A DNA stretch of 64,000 bases from Neodiprion pinetum (taxonomy: Eukaryota > Arthropoda > Insecta > Hymenoptera > Diprionidae), in contig NC_060236.1 in NCBI RefSeq assembly GCF_021155775.2, positions 27,604,238-27,668,237 of the forward strand, written 5' to 3'. The stretch's first letter is position 1, and each line of letters opens with the position of its first letter. Both the position numbers and the translations under genes were made by a program. Below the pieces are notes generated by a model, which was given only the letters and a program-made list of their open reading frames with translations, did no database searches and was not told where the DNA came from. This document shows, one piece after another, positions 37,801 to 50,817 of the stretch.

Positions 37801-40800
37801 GAATCCAATTCTTTGCTGGATCTTTCGATATCCCGTAGCCTGTGTCGAATAACACAAGTGTGAAAATTAAATGACAAATTTTCATGTGCAATATGAAAAA
37901 TTAAAAAATGAATGTATATCATCATACCTGGAAATTTGAGAATTATAATCGTCAACTTCTTGCTTTAATTCGTCGATTGTTTTGTTCGCAATTTCAATCT
38001 CATTCGCAGCTTTGTCGAGTGCGATGTCTTTGTCCTGCAAGAAATGAGCACGATTATACAATTTCTCTGAAATTGTTTCAAACAATAACTGTTTTCTCTA
38101 TCAGTTGCTTACTTCTATGGTTAGGCGGAACTTGTTGACGTCACGCTGAGCATTTTCTTTTTCTCTTTCCAAGTTTAGAAGCTTAGTTTCAAGTTCGGTA
38201 CATCTTAGCACCATATCTGATAATTTGCTCTCAGTTTTCTTCAGCTCCTCCAATTTTTGATTTACTAAATCCAGAGATCGCTCTAAGTCTTCAGCTCGCC
38301 TTTGTGCGCTTTCTTGGAGTGATTGAATACGCTGTTTTTCTTTCACCACCGACTCATAATTCCTTTCTAAATCCGAGATTTTCGTAGACAGGGACTGTTG
38401 AGAAGGATCCTTTTTTTAACACCGTTTAAAGGCTTTACAAGTAAAATGGATGAAACGGGAATAAGGTACCTGATTTTCAAGTTGCTGTTTGTCGAACAGC
38501 GCACGTTTGTTATTTAAAGAGTCTTGGAGTTTTTTATTCTCCTCCAGAGCATCTCTGCATATTCTTTCAAGGTCCGCATTCTGTTGGGTTAGTCGTTCGC
38601 AGTTATCGTTTAACGAATTTATTTTCAGAGTCAATTTTTTCTTGTCTTTTTCCAACTCTAAAACCCTCGTAGAACTCTCGTGGAATGAATTCTCTTGAAG
38701 CGAGTCAATCAGTGTTACCAAACGCCGATTTTCCAACTCTAATTTCAAGGCTCGAGTTTGGGCATTGTTTGTTAGTTGCTCAGAGAGGCTGTTGTCTGCT
38801 GTTGCTGAAAAAACAAGGTACAAGAATTAGTTATCCGATTGTAAAAATTTCCGTGGCATATAGTTATGTATGTGACTCAAATACAATTTGATACTTGAAC
38901 AATCTTACCTGGCTCCTCCGAGTCACTCATAGATGGTGATAGTGAAGTTTCCGCCAGATTTCCTTTTGTTATACAGCGTAGCTGCGCATTTTCATCGCAA
39001 ATTTCTAGGTACCTCTCCTTGTCGGCCTCTCGTTCCTGCAATATCCATTCTTTAGCATATGATAAGGAGGCAAATTGTAACGGAAATTTCTTAGAGAGAT
39101 GAGAAATGAGTATTTACCAAAGAAGCATCATTGAGAAGCTGCTTGTACTTTATTATTTCTGATTCTAACTCCGGGACTTTGTCTGAACGCCTTCGTGTCG
39201 TCATCAACTGCTCCTCCAGCATTTCTCTGGTCTCCATTAATACCCTGAAGAATAAAAAATTTTTTCGACATGTAAAGTAGAAGAAGAACGTAAATATTGA
39301 ACTTTTAATCAATATTGTAATATTACAACAGAATTAGACACGTTTATTACCTATTATCTTCACGTATCTCTTCGATTCTAGTTTTGTAAAATTCAATGTC
39401 TGCTAATTTCTCCTTGTATCTGGCTACCTCAATTTCAAGCCGATCAGCTCGCTCAGCCCGTTCGATAACTGCATCTAACTCGTCTCTGTATGATTTTGCA
39501 GTTCGTGCCTCATGCATGAGTTCTTGATTCTGGTAGAAAATGTTAATGTATCAATCTAACTTTCTTTATTGGGATATTGTAAAAATTCTGCAAATAAAGC
39601 TCTGTTCTAGTTGTATTGCAAACTGGTTTTTTGTTTCGATTATTATCTGGTAGCGACAGAAAATTCTTTATAGCAGTTCACCACGAGATTCTTTATCTGT
39701 ATTGGTAAGATAAAAAGCTTATGTAAATCATATATTGTTTCAAATACATTAGGATGGATAAATAAATATGTAGTTTACCTCTTGCCTGAGTTTTGCTAGT
39801 GCAGCTTTTGTGTGTTCTAATTCTTCTCTACACTCAAGCAAGCCCTCTGTCTTTTCTTCCCTGTAAATAAAGAAGATAAATCATATATTTATTTATCTTT
39901 CCTGAAAAGGTAAATGTTTGGGTACTTTAATTCGTGTTTGCTCACAATTCTTGTCGCTGCTTTCTAACTTTTGATTTCCAATCGGCCAATTCAACAGCGT
40001 GATGATGGTTGTTGCTTCTCTCAGATTTTACGATACTGTTTACTTGATGCAGTTTGTTCATTTCTTCAATTTCAATGCTTATGGCTGATTCACTGTTGTC
40101 TGCACTTTCAGTTGTTGTTGAGGTTTTCCATTTCTATGAAACATCCGAAAAAGCATAAGTAAATCAGTACAATCATGATCGGCAGAGTTATAAATAAATA
40201 ACTCACCTCGTAATATAGATCTCGATCGTGAACCAACCTCTTAATTTGATTAAACAAAACACCCATGTTAACATTCTCCATCGACTCTTGAGTGATCACG
40301 ATATTCTGATCATCTGTGACCTGTGAAAGTATAACAATCAGTGAAGTCATTCGTAAGTACCAGGGAAAATAATATTTCCACTGTAAATGCATTACGAAAC
40401 TAGGACGTAACGTGAGTATCAGGTTTTGGGTTTACAAATTAAATGAAAAACCATTATTCATATGGTAAATTATTTAGTAATTCATAGATTTATGTCATTT
40501 GTAGGATTGTTTGGTTTTCAGAAAAAAGTTAGTGGTGAACCTGTTTTATGCAGTCGACAATGGCGAGTTGAACGTCTACAGCCATGTCTTTGATTTTAGT
40601 GATGAATTTTTCTTTGTTGGGGCATTGAACTGCGCATCCCAGTAGAAGTAACAGAAGTAACTTGATTTCTCCAATAGCAGTTTCGGGCTCTTTTCCCAAC
40701 TTGACAGTGTCAGGTAACACTAAAACAAGGTGACCCAATTCCTCTTCGTAAAATTGCTTAATGTTTCCAATGATAGCGTTTAAATTCTTTGTTCTCATCG

Positions 40801-41219
40801 CTGGATTTCTAACACTCGGTACGACCCCGTCATGCATAGGCTCTGGGTTTCTATAAAGGATTGAAAGAGAACATTCGATGAAAATCATTTTTAAAAGTCG
40901 AGAATCTAACACATGACAAAACAAAATAGAAGAAATTCTATGTTTGTGTTTACATTTGTAGGAAGACATCGTGCAGTGCAACTCCGTCAACCAAATCTTC
41001 ATAGTTGACAAGGGCGTCAGGTTCCTTAAGGCAGCTTGTGAACTATAATGAGTAATAACATGTGAAGAAAAACTTACCAAATATTTGGAATGAGACTATT
41101 GTAATAGAGTTTATCTAATCTGAGGCTGAAGCCATACTTTGTGTTGAAGTTAGAAAAACAATAATTACCCAAGTGACGAGAGGGCCGGATAAAAAGTCTT
41201 CAACACTTGATGTTGCCAT
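34829..41219 (-). CDS. CCDC88: CCDC88-family protein (Girdin/Daple): HOOK domain, long coiled coil, PDZ-ligand tail
   Basis: CCDC88 proteins link actin, microtubules, heterotrimeric G-protein and Wnt/polarity signalling. Coding starts at 41219 (MATSSVEDFLSGPLVTW, exon 41219-41169). It continues through 41042-40954 (LVNYEDLVDGVALHDVFLQ) and 40850-40541 (NAIIGNIKQFYEEELGHLVL, LLLLLGCAVQCPNKEKFI). These make the N-terminal HOOK (CH-like) domain seen in Girdin and Daple. From about 40.4 to 35.6 kb many short exons encode continuous heptad-rich coiled coil with Leu/Glu/Lys/Gln (for example VNQKLEELKKTESKLSDM and SLEAKNKALQAERETLIG). The C-terminal exons are 35310-35198 and 35104-34829. The protein ends WYEYGCV, the class of PDZ-binding tail (GCV) known from vertebrate Daple. 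Domain order matches one insect CCDC88 gene standing for the vertebrate A/B/C set. I did not look for a G-alpha-activating motif in detail. Exon edges in the middle are not all resolved. Confidence 0.92.
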
Positions 41220-43064
41220 AATCGTTGTTTGTTTTCTTGATCAACCAGATAGTGAACGATCTTGGACGTCTATTCAACAAGTCGTCGGATTTTTTGGCGA
41301 ATGGTAAACGAGTAAAGGGTACTCTTGTAAAAAAGTTCGGAAGACCCTTGATCGGCTCCGATAGCCTTAAAATAGCTCGAGGTATGTGTAAAAAAAATAG
41401 TGTCGGTCTATCATAATGAATACACACATATTCTAAATATATTAATCGTGAATGGGGTAGAAGATGCCGTTATCAGAACGGAGAAATGCCTCCCGACGGC
41501 ACTGACAGTTCGCTGCGTCGCCGAATACAATCGACGGAAGTTATTTTGTTGTGCTAGGTCCCTGAGAGAGAAAGAGAGCCGATAGTTTCGCGATAGTTTC
41601 GCTAGGGGAGCAGTTTTGTATGTGTGTAACTCCGTGAGATCATCATGACTCACTCGGTTTTCTTTTTTTTCGCTTCACGGATTTGTCAGATATCAGTGGT
41701 ATGGAGTAGAGACACGAGTATGGGGTATGATCTGTCCGGCGTTGCCAACCGTAAAAAAATTTCTTTCGGTTCAAGAATTTTGATGTCCGCCGATGAAACA
41801 AGAGGAAATTTTTTTCTCAAGAAATGTGGTATTTTTGCCTGAAAATGTAGCGAAATTTTATCACTTTTGAATAATTTTTTTCCCGTGTGGAGTGGATGGA
41901 AAGCACTCGGATACGCCATCTGGTGGCGATATTTAACATCTGAGCGAGTAGGTCGAATCGCACAGCTGACTATTGATTTATGTGCAAATTTAAAAAATTT
42001 CTTGCAATGAAAGTTTTATATTATATTTTGAAATTACAAAAACAAAATGTATTCTTATAAAATTACCCTTATCTACATTTGTTTATGCACAACGTGACTT
42101 ACTCAAACTAGTGCATATTTTCACCGCTAGGTACAATTTCTAAGCCACGCCTCTGCCAGAGATCCTAATGGTTCCATTGGCTGGAATTCCGTATTCCGTA
42201 CGATTAAGTTCGTGTGTACGGTATTGGTATTCCGCTGTTCCGTGGCTGTTTGTCCTCTCTGGTTTGTCGTTAGTCCTGTAAGTTTCGCGGAAAGAGGAAC
42301 GACTGGGAATGATTTCATATATAATAGATAGTCTATGGCTTGGCAATAGCTACCAGGAATAGTAGAAGTCTATGGTTGACTGCTTGCCAAGACTAGAAAT
42401 GGTGGCGAGGCGAGTGTTCCGGAGTGCGTTACGCTGTTCTTTTTGTCGTATTTTTGGCAGGTTCATGTATTACGTTTGTGAATAATTGTGCAAAACAATG
42501 CCGAGAACTAAGTCTAGGCGAATTTCTGTGATGTCAACGTAAAAATCCAAGTCCCTCAACGGCGGATAAAGTTTTATCAGGTAAGAAGTAATTTCTCGCG
42601 TTCACTTTCTGGGGTAGGTGAACTTTCCAACTTGTCTACTATGCAAAGATACGGAAGTCTTTCACCTGTGAAATAATTATTTTGAAAAAAGATATTAGTA
42701 TTCGATTACTCCTCAGCATTTCGCAGGAGTATATTTCTGTACATCGGGTCACTGCTGCAATGTTGTGAACAAGTTAATTTCCATACATTTCATTTACACA
42801 GTTCTTTTGAATTATCGAGAAATTTCCTAAAAAAAATGTACTGACTTTTTTGCTAGGTTAGTTCTGTATTATCGTGCTAGTTTATCTGATTGAGAATATA
42901 CCAAACTGAAGGTGGAATACCTCCGTAAAATTTTATCCTCACTCACAACGATCTAGTCTGAGTGAGTCACCTAGATTTATCTTTGTAGAAATAAGAGAGG
43001 GTTGATTATTGTTTTTCAGGTCATCAGTGTTGTCCTATGAGTAAAATTTTTGAATATTGTAAAA
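41220..43064. promoter_or_regulatory. Shared divergent promoter region of CCDC88 (minus) and TAF3 (plus), with TAF3 leader
   Basis: CCDC88 and TAF3 start 1.85 kb apart on opposite strands. The TAF3 leader appears spliced: a donor (TTTTATCAG then GTAAGAAG) at 42581 pairs with an acceptor (TTGTTTTTCAG) at 43020. Two upstream open frames precede the donor: 42399-42485 (28 codons) and 42498-42542 (14 codons, MPRTKSRRISVMST). No other coding exon is supported. Confidence 0.6.
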
Positions 43065-46000
43065 ATGGCAGCAGAATACAGTAGAAACGTATTAAGAGTA
43101 GTGGTGGCTCAAATATGCCAAACGATCGGATGGCACTCAATAAATTCTACGCCGCTGGAATTCTTGGTCGATCTCATGCAAGAGTACCTAACGAGGACAT
43201 CTAAATTGACTCACCAATATGCCGAAGTCTGTGAGTAGCCACTTTTGAACTATAAGAATCCTAAATTCAGAAACATAAGGTTTCATAAATAAAACCAAAC
43301 ATTTAATTGTACTGCAAGTGAATTGAAGCATATATGATTAATTTCAGTGGGAAAAACGGAACCGAACCTCGATGATCTTGGATTAGCCTTTCAGCACATG
43401 AATATAGACATTCAAGAACTAGCAGAATACGTTAAAAATGTTGATTCAGTCCCATGTGCCATCGAGGTACCTAAATTTCCTGTACCTCGCGAAAGTCATA
43501 TGAATTTTTTGAAGCCAGGAAGCAGAGAGGTCGTTACTAGGCCTGTTCATGTTCACGAACACTTGCCAGCTATGTACCCTGACACAGAAGGTATGAGTTG
43601 ATGAGAAATATGCGAGTTACGAAATGCACAAAAACTGATCATTGGATAAGTTTAAAAAAATTAATATTCCCTAACACGAAAACTCTTGATGATTTTGTTC
43701 CAATTAAAACTGGGAATCAATATTTCATATTGTAGATGAATATCCTCCAACTAAATCTGAAAACCCATCTGAAACAACTCCAGAAGTAACGCCTTTAAAC
43801 GGCTCTCCACCTGACGGATCGGCGAACATATCGCCACAAAGTACGTCGCCACAAGTGGTTTTCAAACGCCCTGGAGATCCAGTGTCTCTTGAAAGTCCAA
43901 TAGCTAAGCGACCAAGAGTAGTCGAGGAAGGTAGACCACTGCGTGAGATTCATAGTGTGATGATGACTACTTCAGGGTTTTTGTCCCCTGCCAGGGAGGG
44001 GAAACTTCCCGAAGCTCGAACACCTCAACAAGCTCGATCAGACTCTCCGTCGCCAAGCTCGTATCCAATGGTTCCCCCTGAATTGAATTCCGACAAAAAG
44101 CCAAAGAAAATTGTGAATAAAAAGAATGGAGAAGATAGGAAACTTGATAAAGAAAATAAGAAGAAGGACAGAGCGAAGGAGCTCTTTAAACCAGATAAAA
44201 TTGATGATAGTAAAGTTAAAAAATTAGCTGGCATGAAGGAACTTGCCAAATTGAAAGCCCTAAAGCCAGGTGGTGGCAAGAGCCAAACAGGGATAGCTGG
44301 TCCTTCAGCAAGGCCTTCAACACCTAAACTTTCACCTCCAAAACCTGCCGGGAGTCCGAAGCCTCCTAAAGTAGTGCAGCCAAAAATGAAGCTAGAAAAA
44401 TCTGAACCAACGAACAGTAGTTTGGTGCAAGAAAGGAAAGAAGAGAAGGTAGACAAGTTACCGTCCGAGCCCGACAAACAGAAGCTCAATATTTTCAAGA
44501 AAATCTCAAAGCCCCGGGACGATAAAGAAAAGGATACTACGGAGAATAAACACAAGGATTTGGACTCGCGTGAAAGTTCGCCAGGTTTGATAATCGACGA
44601 GAATATCGAGAAGCTGAACAGAAAAATTGACGCAGAGGCGAAAACTGAGGAGAAGAAGACACCCCATACACCCGATGTACATGTACAACCTGATTCCGGG
44701 GATCCAACTGGTCTTCAAAGCCCATCCTCTGACATCTACATGTTCGATGATATGTCGCCACCAGGCACTCCTAGTACGCCTAAAACTCCAGAACTTAACG
44801 TACCTGTGGTTATAGATCAGAAAAAGAAACGGAAAGAGAAAGGAAAAAAGAAGGAAACCAAATTAAAAAGTCCCAAGCAATGCATTAGTCCCAAAAAGGT
44901 AAAAAATTGTCAATGATGTCAAGTAGTTTTTACAAATTACCACCGGTATCTCATCAACCCATAATGACGCTTTGGTTTCATGTTTCTTTAGATCAAAATG
45001 TCAAACGATTTGGTGGAGCCGGATACACCGGAGAGGCCAAAGACTCCGCAGGCACCAGAACCGCCACTTAGAGAATTAGGACTGCCTCCGACAATGCCGT
45101 TTCCATTCTTTCCAACTTTTCCACCAGCTCCTGGTCTCATTCCGCCTCCCATTGGTCACCCATTGTTTCCAAGGTTTCCTCTTCCACTGAGCAGAGGGGT
45201 GCCGCATCCTGCAATGCCTAATTTACCATTGCCCCCAAGATTCGTTGGACTGAACACTAAAGTAGACGACTTTCCACCTCCAAAATCTAAGCCTTCTGAA
45301 CGGGAGAAACCGCTTCCTATACCAGCGGTGCCCAGCTTACCTATCCCACCAGCAAAGCCCGAAAAAGTGGAAAAAGAGAAACCCGAGAAGATCCCGAAAA
45401 TCTCTAAACATGACAAGGAGTTTGTGGCGCAACCCATCACCCCAACCCTGCAACCTTCGAATTTAGTTTTACCAGTAATAAATAATAATTTTGTGACCAA
45501 TTCCTCTTTGCTCACACCAAAGAGCCCGAAAGTTGATAAAATTGACAAGGTAATGTTGTTTTTTGTGCTATGGAGTCGTATTGAGAGAAAGTTTGTAGTT
45601 TGAATAGAAAATGAACTGTTGTTATTTGCCGGCAATCAATTTTTACACATATTTAAACTATTGCTAACAATTACCTGTTGCAGAAATTGAAAGAGCACAA
45701 AAAAGAGAAGAAAGATAAGCTGAAAAAGAAGAAAGAGAAGAAGGAAAAACATAAAGAGAAGGGAGAGAAAAATAAGGAGAAAAAAGAAAAGGGCGAGAAA
45801 AAGGAAAAAGCTGAGAAGATTAAGGAAAAGCGAGAAAAGAAAGAAAAACGCAAAGACAAAGACGTAAATAATTTGCTTACACATTTGAATTCTAGATCCC
45901 GGTTCGCATCTTCACTCTGAATAAAAAAATACGCATAAATCAATTTTACGAACAAGTTATTGGCGTTTCAAGAATCTCGGTCAGGTTTGTTATTTCAAAC

Positions 46001-49000
46001 AGTGAACTAATAATTTGGTATCTGATATTTCAGAAAGAGGATAAAGCCGAAGGTGTGCCTAAAATCACGTTGAAACTTGGTCCAGCGTCTCCTAGACCAC
46101 CAACACCTGATACGACACCTTTGACGAAAATGTGAGTATCCTGAATCCATAAGATACACTTAAATCTGGATATTGCTTACCATCCTGTTTTTCTAAGTGT
46201 CCTAGAAACCCTCCAGGCATTGCGATTCAGTGGTGCAGAATTTTCTTTTCAAAATGATGTCATCAAGTTTACAGTAATGGAAGTTGACCGTGACAAATAT
46301 AATGAAACATTTTCAATTTTTACAGAACGATAAAACCACTGCTTAAGAAACCTGACGACGAAGTTAAACGCGAGCCGAGTCCTGAATTGGCTAAGATATC
46401 AGCGTTAATAACTAGGCCACCGAAGCAGAAGTCAACAAGTAAGAGAATGGAGGATGGGCTTTTAGACGTCAGCCCTACCTTTTCTTCTGATATCAATGTT
46501 ACGGCCCATATTTCCTCAACTCCAACACCTCGGGCTAAAAAATCCCTATTCAAAACACTTCCGCCCAGAGAATCTTCAGTTTTATCCTATTCCAAAACAC
46601 CCGATATTCCAAGCCCTATGTTACTTCAGCAGCAAGCATCGTTTTACTTCGTAAGTACGTTCGCTTATTATTTTAGCAGTGACAAAAGTTTTATTATTCA
46701 CTTTTACTTAGTATACTAAACTTCAATTCCAAGCCCAAGTTCTCTGTTTTGCAAAAAATTACTGACACGTGTGTTAAATATAAAATAATACGGACAGAGC
46801 GGTTGAAAAACTTTGTCACTGCTTCAGAGATTGCGAGATCATATTTATTCCTTCATCTGCATTTTTTTACACTCAGATCAGTCGTGATTTTTTGATATTA
46901 GTCCACGATGTAAATGGATCCAGGAAGGCAGATCATTTTTACATTTTGATAAAATTACAATTTATTCATTCTGGTGGGCACCTCTGAACATTTACTTGTT
47001 GTGATCTCGCAGTCTTTTAATTTTCTTCTGCAACCTCATATGTAAATATTTGCATCGAACTCAGAATTTGTCGTCTGATCGTAGTACGAATATCTGTTTA
47101 TTTTTTTTCCAAATTTTCTCTAAAAATAAAATCGTATCACGCTTATTTGTCGGTGAATGAGAAATTAGTTTGATCTTTCACGTGAGGTTGCAGAAGTATT
47201 ACAGTTAATGAGTAACGGCCCAACCCATCCAATATAACAAAAACACAGGTTTCAAAACCTCACTTTATTATGTCTCGTCTTCGTTTGCTCTACGTTTTCT
47301 ATGCATCTAGAACTTATGGTGGCGGTATAGTTTTCAGTTTTAGTTAACGCTTTAAAAAACGTTACTATATACAATTTTAGTTGACGCTTTACAAAACGTT
47401 ACTATATACAATTTTGTACATATAATTACGTAGATGACATTGGCCAAAATATTTTTATACGTATTTAGAGTTTGCCAAGTAAAAATTATTGTTTTTCTTC
47501 TAATTGTTATTTTACACAGTTCTTTTTTTCTCACACTGAAATTCTTTGTGCTAGCTTCTATCAGCGTATTTTCTATCCTTGAAAAATTACCAGTTATCAA
47601 CGGAAAGTCTTTGCAAATGTTTTTAAAAGGAATCATTGTTAAAAAATCTGTATCTCGTCTCCCGCTGAAAGTATTTGCATATTTATTTTGAATGACATCT
47701 TAACTTTGTTTTTCACTCTTATATTCTCGCCAATTTTCAGCGTTTCATTGGTGATTTATTTACTAATTCATTCGATCATTCAATCATTCATTCATTCATC
47801 CACGTAATGTTTTAATAACGTCGGTTGTACTTGTCTCTTCTTATTCTGAAATATAGGCAGCATCCCTGAAAGCGAACGTTAATTTACTATCCGAAAGTAA
47901 AAAGTCAACTGCACTTATGTGAATCCGTAACTTTGTCTCTATCGATGCAGCTTTGTCTAAGATGAAGTACTTAACCCGTCTTCAGATATATGACTACGCT
48001 GTTTAATCAAATTTAGTTCATAAAATCATATTTGACACAGAAAGAAAAAAAAAACAAACTAATTTCGTGGACACTTTTAAATGGCTGTGACTTTATGTGA
48101 ACTTCTTTCGGCTTCTTTGCGGTTTCTTCTGTACACCTCAGCGCTATGATGAATTATGATTACAACCATTTATCGTTAAACTCTGTTAGTGCGCACTCTG
48201 TAATTTAAAACGTAGCACATTTCTCTACTGCACAGTGTGTATATTTATTTATTTATTTAATTATTTATTTATTTTTTTATTTATCTATCTATCTATTTAT
48301 TACTCAATCACTTGACTATCATTGTGCATTTTTTCAAGATTCGAATATTTTTTAAGCTAATGCTAGGTAAAAGATTCTTTCCTAGAATTAATATATTTCT
48401 TAATAACTGAGCCAATTTAGGTCCTATATAAGCATGAATATAGAAATTGAAAATTTCCCTGTAATTACTCTGAACTAAAAGTATTTATATCTATGTAAGT
48501 AAAATTGCACGCTTTTAATCATATATCAAATACGTTCCACTACATTTGCGAAATATGATTTTAACTTGACTGATATGATGGCGCAAAATAACAGTCAAAG
48601 TAACAGAAGATGCGCGAACTACGACTTATTTCGTATCCCTTTTGGTTTTGTGTTTTTCTTTCATGCCTCCTTAGAGTTTTTCATTTCTGTATTAAAGTTT
48701 CTTTTTACCACTCAATTCTAGCTTGTAGAAGTAAAATAGCTATAACGAAACAAACATCACATTTTTATCACAGATACCGTGAAAGCATGGTTTAAAAAAA
48801 AAGCGACGTACTTTCTATCGTCTTAAATTAAAAACTATTTCAGAATAATTCTAAACGCATTGAAATTTAGAGAAAAATATTTAATACATTGATGTTAGCA
48901 ATAGCGTTTACAAGGTACTGGCGAAACGGTTTTTTGTAGTTCAAATTAAGCTGCATGCTGCTTGCATAGTGTAATGTGTTTAGCATGCGCGAAGAGTCAG

Positions 49001-50817
49001 CAATATAACCAAAGGTTTTGCCGGCACAGAGGTGAAAGCAGATGGGATTACGAAGAAAGAGGACATCAAGGAAGATAAAGAAAATGGGGTGAACACTGCG
49101 ACACCAACAACCGCCACCACCGTGGTGAGTAAACGAGTAATTCACTCCCTACTTGAATGAGAGAGGAGTACGCGGCGATTATCACTCCGTTTTTAATGGG
49201 AACAAACGACCATAGATAAGGTACATTGCGTTCCGATATAATATCGTTCGATAGAAATGTAAAGCTTTAGGCAGCGCTACGAAATGTTTGAAATACTGAT
49301 AGGTTTGATGAAAAGTAAAATCTAGCAAAGATGTTCGCTCAAACAATTAATCCCTGTCTCCTCTTGCGGCTATTATCTAACAAAGGTTTATTTTTGCGAG
49401 GAGAGATTTGAAATCCACATATTCTGATTCTGTTGAGACTTGCGCGATTTTTAAACTCACGGTTTGCGAGTTATTTGCGAGCGTGGTTCAATACAGGGAT
49501 TGTTTAAAAGGCAGGATTAAAGGTGCCTGGTACTTTTAGTTTTATAAAAGTTAGAAAACGCTCAATAGTGTTTTAATTCTTAGGCTTTAGTATTACTTTA
49601 TTATTACAAAGTTAAAGCTGGAAAATCGATAATACTGTGTGATGCATTCTGCCTCCTTTACAAACAAAACTCCTTTAAAAAAAAAAGCATTGTTGGCTGT
49701 TAACTTTGTATTCTGCTGCGATATACCTACGTTGGAATGTCAAGGCAGTTTTTTAATCTAAAGAAGAGACAAGTATCGGAGACCAATCTTTATTCATCAT
49801 ATTATCATGTGCTGCGCTACTTTACAATTCGACCCTCATTCCTACAATCATCACTGCTTATTTCAAAAAATTTAAAAAAAAAAGAAAACACTTAAATTAA
49901 TTCAGTCACACGACAATAATTATAATAACTTCGAAACACGCCATACCTTTTTGGGTATGTCAATAGAAAGACCCGCATTTGCACAGTGCACAAGGAAAAC
50001 TGCAGAAAACCTTGTCCGGGTGCAGCCGGACCAAGTTCAAATTGTAGCTCGCTGATTCGGCTTCTGAACGAGAGGACCTGTCTTACAATTTTTTGCAAAT
50101 TGCCACTTCGGTCCTCCTCAAGAGGCTGGGCTCGCACGCTACGCTACTACAGTCAGTCATGAAAACCATTAAAATTTTTTTGCCTATTTCGACAACCTAG
50201 TCATTCATAAAAATCCGTGTTAGGGCGAGCCCAAATGATCTAATGTGACTTACAAATGATTTAATCAATGCTCGATCTTGGATATTCAAAGTTTTGATAA
50301 AATATTGTTACATTCGTTGATGCAATTCGAGTCAGTAAAGAAAAAAAAAGGTACACAGGAATAATTTCTTGCTAAATGGGTTGGGTTGTTCTCTAGTTTT
50401 TCAAAACGTACGGATTCCATTACTCTACGAGTTTTACAGGATCAAGAGGGAAGACAAGTATGGATATGTCCTGCTTGTGGAAACCAGGACGATGGTACTC
50501 CTATGATTGGATGCGACGATTGCGACGCTTGGTATCATTGGTAAGAATTTATTGATATGAATAAGTCATTGAGAAACGTAGAAAAAAAAACTACAACAAT
50601 TTTCATCAGTCTAAAAACTCGTGAAACTGAGATTTTGCGTAAAGATTGCATCACTATTTAATTTCTTTATAAAAATTTCAGGGTTTGCGTAGGTATGCAA
50701 GTACCGCCTGCAAAGAACGAGGATTGGTATTGCCGTTTGTGCATAGCTAAAAAGCAAGAGCTTCATCATGACAAGAAGAAAAAGAAGCGTAAGAAAAAGG
50801 TGAAGGTGACTGCCTAG
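43065..50817 (+). CDS. TAF3: TAF3, TFIID subunit with histone fold and PHD finger (10 coding exons)
   Basis: TAF3 pairs with TAF10 in TFIID and reads H3K4me3 through its PHD finger. Exons: 43065-43230, 43348-43590, 43736-44898, 44992-45549, 45684-45863, 46034-46131, 46326-46650, 49032-49124, 50440-50540 and 50682-50817, giving about 1020 residues. The start of the eighth exon is the least certain edge. Residues 1-75 form the histone fold (VLRVVVAQICQTIGWHSINS, LEFLVDLMQEYLTRTSKL). A long disordered Pro/Lys-rich middle follows, including a pure Lys/Glu exon (45684-45863). The C-terminal PHD is C4HC3: CPAC, CDDC, WYHWVC and YCRLC. A basic tail KKKKKRKKKVKVTA then precedes the TAG at 50815-50817. 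Length is near the human 929. The odd feature is the open frame after the stop, described separately. Confidence 0.95.
47342..47415. repeat. Direct duplication of about 36 bp in a TAF3 intron
   Basis: AACGCTTTAAAAAACGTTAC and GACGCTTTACAAAACGTTAC, each followed by TATATACAATTTT, run head to tail in the 2.4-kb intron between the seventh and eighth exons. No function is inferred. Confidence 0.75.
48238..48302. repeat. ATTT/ATCT tetranucleotide microsatellite
   Basis: Runs of ATTT switching to ATCT inside the same TAF3 intron. Simple-sequence repeat. Confidence 0.85.

Noticed and set aside
44025..44555. Minus-strand frame of 176 codons, Phe/Ser-rich
   Set aside because: It is the complement of the Lys/Glu/Pro-rich TAF3 exon, and such sequence rarely makes stops on the other strand.
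45636..45955. Minus-strand Phe/Leu-rich frames suggesting a membrane protein
   Set aside because: They are the complement of the Lys/Glu TAF3 exon and not a real transmembrane protein.
50815..50817. Selenocysteine or pyrrolysine recoding at the TAF3 stop
   Set aside because: The codon is UAG, so selenocysteine does not apply, and animals have no pyrrolysine system. Ordinary readthrough is the only plausible recoding.
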